In this document: piece by piece, positions 62,267 through 64,000 of the stretch
How positions within the stretch are numbered: the stretch's first letter is position 1
Layout: the number at the start of each line of letters is the position of its first letter
NCBI RefSeq assembly: GCF_038443705.2
Contig: NZ_CP151767.2
Span: 930,001-994,000, forward strand
Source of the DNA: Yoonia sp. SS1-5
GTDB taxonomy: Bacteria; Pseudomonadota; Alphaproteobacteria; Rhodobacterales; Rhodobacteraceae
Direction: 5' to 3'
Length of the DNA: 64,000 nucleotides
The notes under the pieces: generated by a model
What the model was told of the DNA's origin: nothing
Databases searched by the model: none
What the model saw: the letters and a program-made list of their open reading frames with translations, nothing else
Program-made: the position numbers and the translations under genes

Positions 62267-63163
62267 ATGGGCTATGACGACACGTGGGGCACGCAGGACG
62301 CCTTTGACCGCTACGAGGCTGTGCGCCACCGGATGCCCGGCGCGCAGTTCCCGGATCAAACACAGAATTGTTCCGGGTTGGTCGAGATCGCAGATCACTT
62401 TGATGCCTTCGTTCTGGACAGCTTTGGCGTGTTGAACGTGGGCGAAACAGCGATCGCGGGTGCGGTGGCGTGTATGCAAACGCTGCGCAGTAAGGGCAAG
62501 CGCCTGATCGTGCTGACAAATGCCGCAAGCTACACCCGCGACGTTGCCGTCGAACGTTACCGCAGGCTTGGCTTTGATTTCATCGCTGACGAGGTCGTTT
62601 CAAGCCGGGACGTGGCCGTGTCTCGATTGAATTCAGTTCTGCCAAACGGAAACTGGGGCGCGATTGCGGCCCCTGACGACCGGTTCGAAGACATCCCAGC
62701 GCAGGTCGCCCATTGGACGGGGCAGGATGTTGACGGTTTTCTTCTGCTTTCCAGTGCGGCCCTGAATAACGATATGGTCGCGCGGCTTGCCGCCGCCTTG
62801 GCAGAGCAGAACAAACCATTGGTCGTGGCAAACCCCGACTTGGTTGCGCCCCGTGAAACAGGCCTGAGCAAAGAACCCGGCTATTACGCGCATGCCTTGG
62901 CAGATGACCTTGAAGTTGCGCCCGTATTCTTTGGGAAACCCTTCGGGAATGCGTATGAAGATGCCAAAAGCTGGCTTGCCGATATCGCGCCGCACCGCAT
63001 TGCGATGGTGGGCGACACGCTGCATACTGATATTCTGGGCGGCGCGGCGACAGGGTTCAAAACAATTCTTGTGCGCGATCACGGGCTATTTGCCGGACAT
63101 GCGACTGCACCATTTATCGAAAGCTCCGGTATCAGGCCCGATTTTTCCTGCGCTTCGATTTAA
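62267..63163 (+). CDS. HAD hydrolase, class IIA (AraL/NagD-like)
   Basis: A 298-residue phosphatase of HAD class IIA. The nucleophile motif is FVLDSFGVLNVGETAI near residue 50 (DxxGVL form; the second aspartate is replaced, as in some members), with VLTNAASYTRDVAVE near residue 84 and the C-terminal DD-type region IAMVGDTLHTDILGGAATG near residue 243. AraL and NagD dephosphorylate sugar phosphates. It starts at the base after the isomerase stop and ends the operon. The IS481-type element begins about 20 bases after its stop. Confidence 0.88.
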   Translation: MGYDDTWGTQDAFDRYEAVRHRMPGAQFPDQTQNCSGLVEIADHFDAFVLDSFGVLNVGETAIAGAVACMQTLRSKGKRLIVLTNAASYTRDVAVERYRRLGFDFIADEVVSSRDVAVSRLNSVLPNGNWGAIAAPDDRFEDIPAQVAHWTGQDVDGFLLLSSAALNNDMVARLAAALAEQNKPLVVANPDLVAPRETGLSKEPGYYAHALADDLEVAPVFFGKPFGNAYEDAKSWLADIAPHRIAMVGDTLHTDILGGAATGFKTILVRDHGLFAGHATAPFIESSGIRPDFSCASI

Positions 63164-63182
63164 CCGGTATTTTCAATTCACT

Positions 63183-64000
63183 TGTAAAACACACGACTTG
63201 ATCTGACATTTCTGCTCTTCTGGAGCGCAATCAAGGAGTGTCGATCAATGACAAGTATTCAAGAGAAGATCATCAAGCCGAAGCTGGGGCTGTTGGAACT
63301 GGCCAAACAGCTCGGAAGCGTGTCGCAGGCCTGCAAAGTGATGGGTTATTCGCGGGACAGCTTTTACCGGTTCAGAGAACTTTACGATCAGGGTGGCGAA
63401 GAAGCCCTGATGGATCTCAGCCGCCGCAAGCCGGTGATGAAAAACCGCGTGCCAGAACATGTCGAGAAGGCGGTCATCGAACTGGCCATCGACAACCCGG
63501 CTCTGGGTCAGAAACGGGCGTCGTGGGAGCTGCAGCAGAAAGGCATCATGGTGTCATCGTCGGGCGTCCGGTCGATCTGGCTGCGTAATGATCTGGAAAC
63601 CATGAAAAAGCGCCTCAAGGCCCTGGAGGCCCGTGCCGCCCAAGAGGGTATCTTGCTCACCGAGGATCAGTTGGCCGCGCTGGAAAAAGCCAAGGCCAAG
63701 AAAGAAGCCCATGGCGAGATCGAGAGCCACCACCCTGGCTATCTGGGCAGCCAGGACACCTATTATGTGGGCACAATGAAGGGCGTCGGACGCATTTATC
63801 AACAGACCTTTGTCGATACCTATGCCCGCGTGGCGATCTGCAAGCTCTACACTGAAAAGACGGCAATCACCGCGGCCGACTTGCTGAACGACCGCGTGAT
63901 CCCGTTCTTTGCAGAGCATGAGATCAGCCTGCTGCGCGTCCTGACAGACCGGGGCACGGAATACTGTGGCAAGGTCGAGAACCACGCCTACCAGCTTTAT
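63183..64000 (+). mobile_element. IS481-family insertion sequence, left part
   Basis: The element runs off the right edge. The likely left end is TGTAAAACACACGACTTG near 63183, about 65 bases before the transposase ATG, in the position of an IS481 left inverted repeat. The right end, its matching repeat and the target duplication are outside the window, so the boundary is only proposed. Confidence 0.7.
63248..64000 (+). CDS. IS481-family transposase, 3'-truncated
   Basis: A DDE-type transposase of which 251 residues are visible. The N-terminal helix-turn-helix is LAKQLGSVSQACKVMGYSRD near residue 17, followed by a leucine-rich linker with METMKKRLKALEARAAQEG. The catalytic core shows the first aspartate in YLGSQDTYYVGTMKGVGR near residue 165 and the second in RVLTDRGTEYCG near residue 240; the third lies beyond base 64000. 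The frame is intact to the edge, so the copy may be active. Confidence 0.92.
   Translation, partial: MTSIQEKIIKPKLGLLELAKQLGSVSQACKVMGYSRDSFYRFRELYDQGGEEALMDLSRRKPVMKNRVPEHVEKAVIELAIDNPALGQKRASWELQQKGIMVSSSGVRSIWLRNDLETMKKRLKALEARAAQEGILLTEDQLAALEKAKAKKEAHGEIESHHPGYLGSQDTYYVGTMKGVGRIYQQTFVDTYARVAICKLYTEKTAITAADLLNDRVIPFFAEHEISLLRVLTDRGTEYCGKVENHAYQLY

Noticed and set aside
1..64000. tRNA, rRNA and CRISPR features
   Set aside because: No cloverleaf-like gene ends, rRNA segments or regularly spaced direct repeats were seen on reading; a dedicated tRNA scan was not possible.

Overview
The window is chromosomal DNA from an alphaproteobacterium of the Rhodobacterales, most likely a marine Roseobacter-group member. 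The evidence is the gene order: pobA-pcaDCHG-(BKACE)-pcaB, yajC-secD-secF-(Mth938 domain)-ccmABCDG, soxB-soxD-soxA-soxG, a lone ccmI followed by ruvX and a DUF1289 gene, and Hint-domain and TbpB-like lipoprotein genes. The genus cannot be fixed from sequence reading alone. No rRNA, tRNA or CRISPR array was found, and no gap between genes exceeds 300 bases.

Layout. 1-5267 (+): a protocatechuate/4-hydroxybenzoate operon, truncated at the left edge, with a beta-keto acid cleavage enzyme inside it. 5459-11458 (-): cytochrome c maturation genes ccmABCDG joined to yajC-secD-secF. 11683-19606: a porin, serS, a DUF2235 hydrolase, a TspO-like membrane protein, der, a BamB-like lipoprotein and a YfgM-like protein. 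19759-29248: an RND efflux pair behind a perfect palindrome, a Bcr/CflA drug exporter, an Atm1-type ABC exporter and a LysM protein. 29363-37572: a LOG-family protein, threonine dehydratase, sodB and the sarcosine oxidase genes, with soxB broken by one missing base in a G run. 37768-45021: ccmI-ruvX-DUF1289, an orphan ABC ATPase, an AlkD-like protein, a divergent SDR, a Hint protein and two TbpB-like lipoproteins. 45131-51924: prfC, an amidase, several unknown genes, a third TbpB-like lipoprotein and a DEAD-box helicase with a terminator-like hairpin in its leader.

52008-63163 is the most interesting block. It is a divergent carbohydrate or polyol locus with a FGGY kinase, a SorC/DeoR-type regulator, an ABC importer, a glycerol-1-phosphate-dehydrogenase-like enzyme, a 6-phospho-3-hexuloisomerase-like SIS protein, an SDR, a tagatose-3-epimerase-like isomerase and a class IIA HAD phosphatase. 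The set resembles the AraL/AraM/AraNPQ part of the Bacillus subtilis arabinose operon, but it has no arabinose isomerase, and its substrate cannot be deduced here. An IS481-type transposase lies on its right. On its left is one of two copies of a roughly 95-base palindromic repeat; the other copy follows prfC.

How the parts fit. The pca genes take 4-hydroxybenzoate to beta-ketoadipate, and the BKACE enzyme may finish the pathway. The sox genes oxidise sarcosine, a product of glycine betaine breakdown; the reaction releases hydrogen peroxide, and sodB lies directly downstream. The ccm genes, with ccmI elsewhere, build c-type cytochromes, while SecDF-YajC, Der and the BamB-like protein serve envelope and ribosome biogenesis. 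All functions are read from motifs and gene context; no database search was run.
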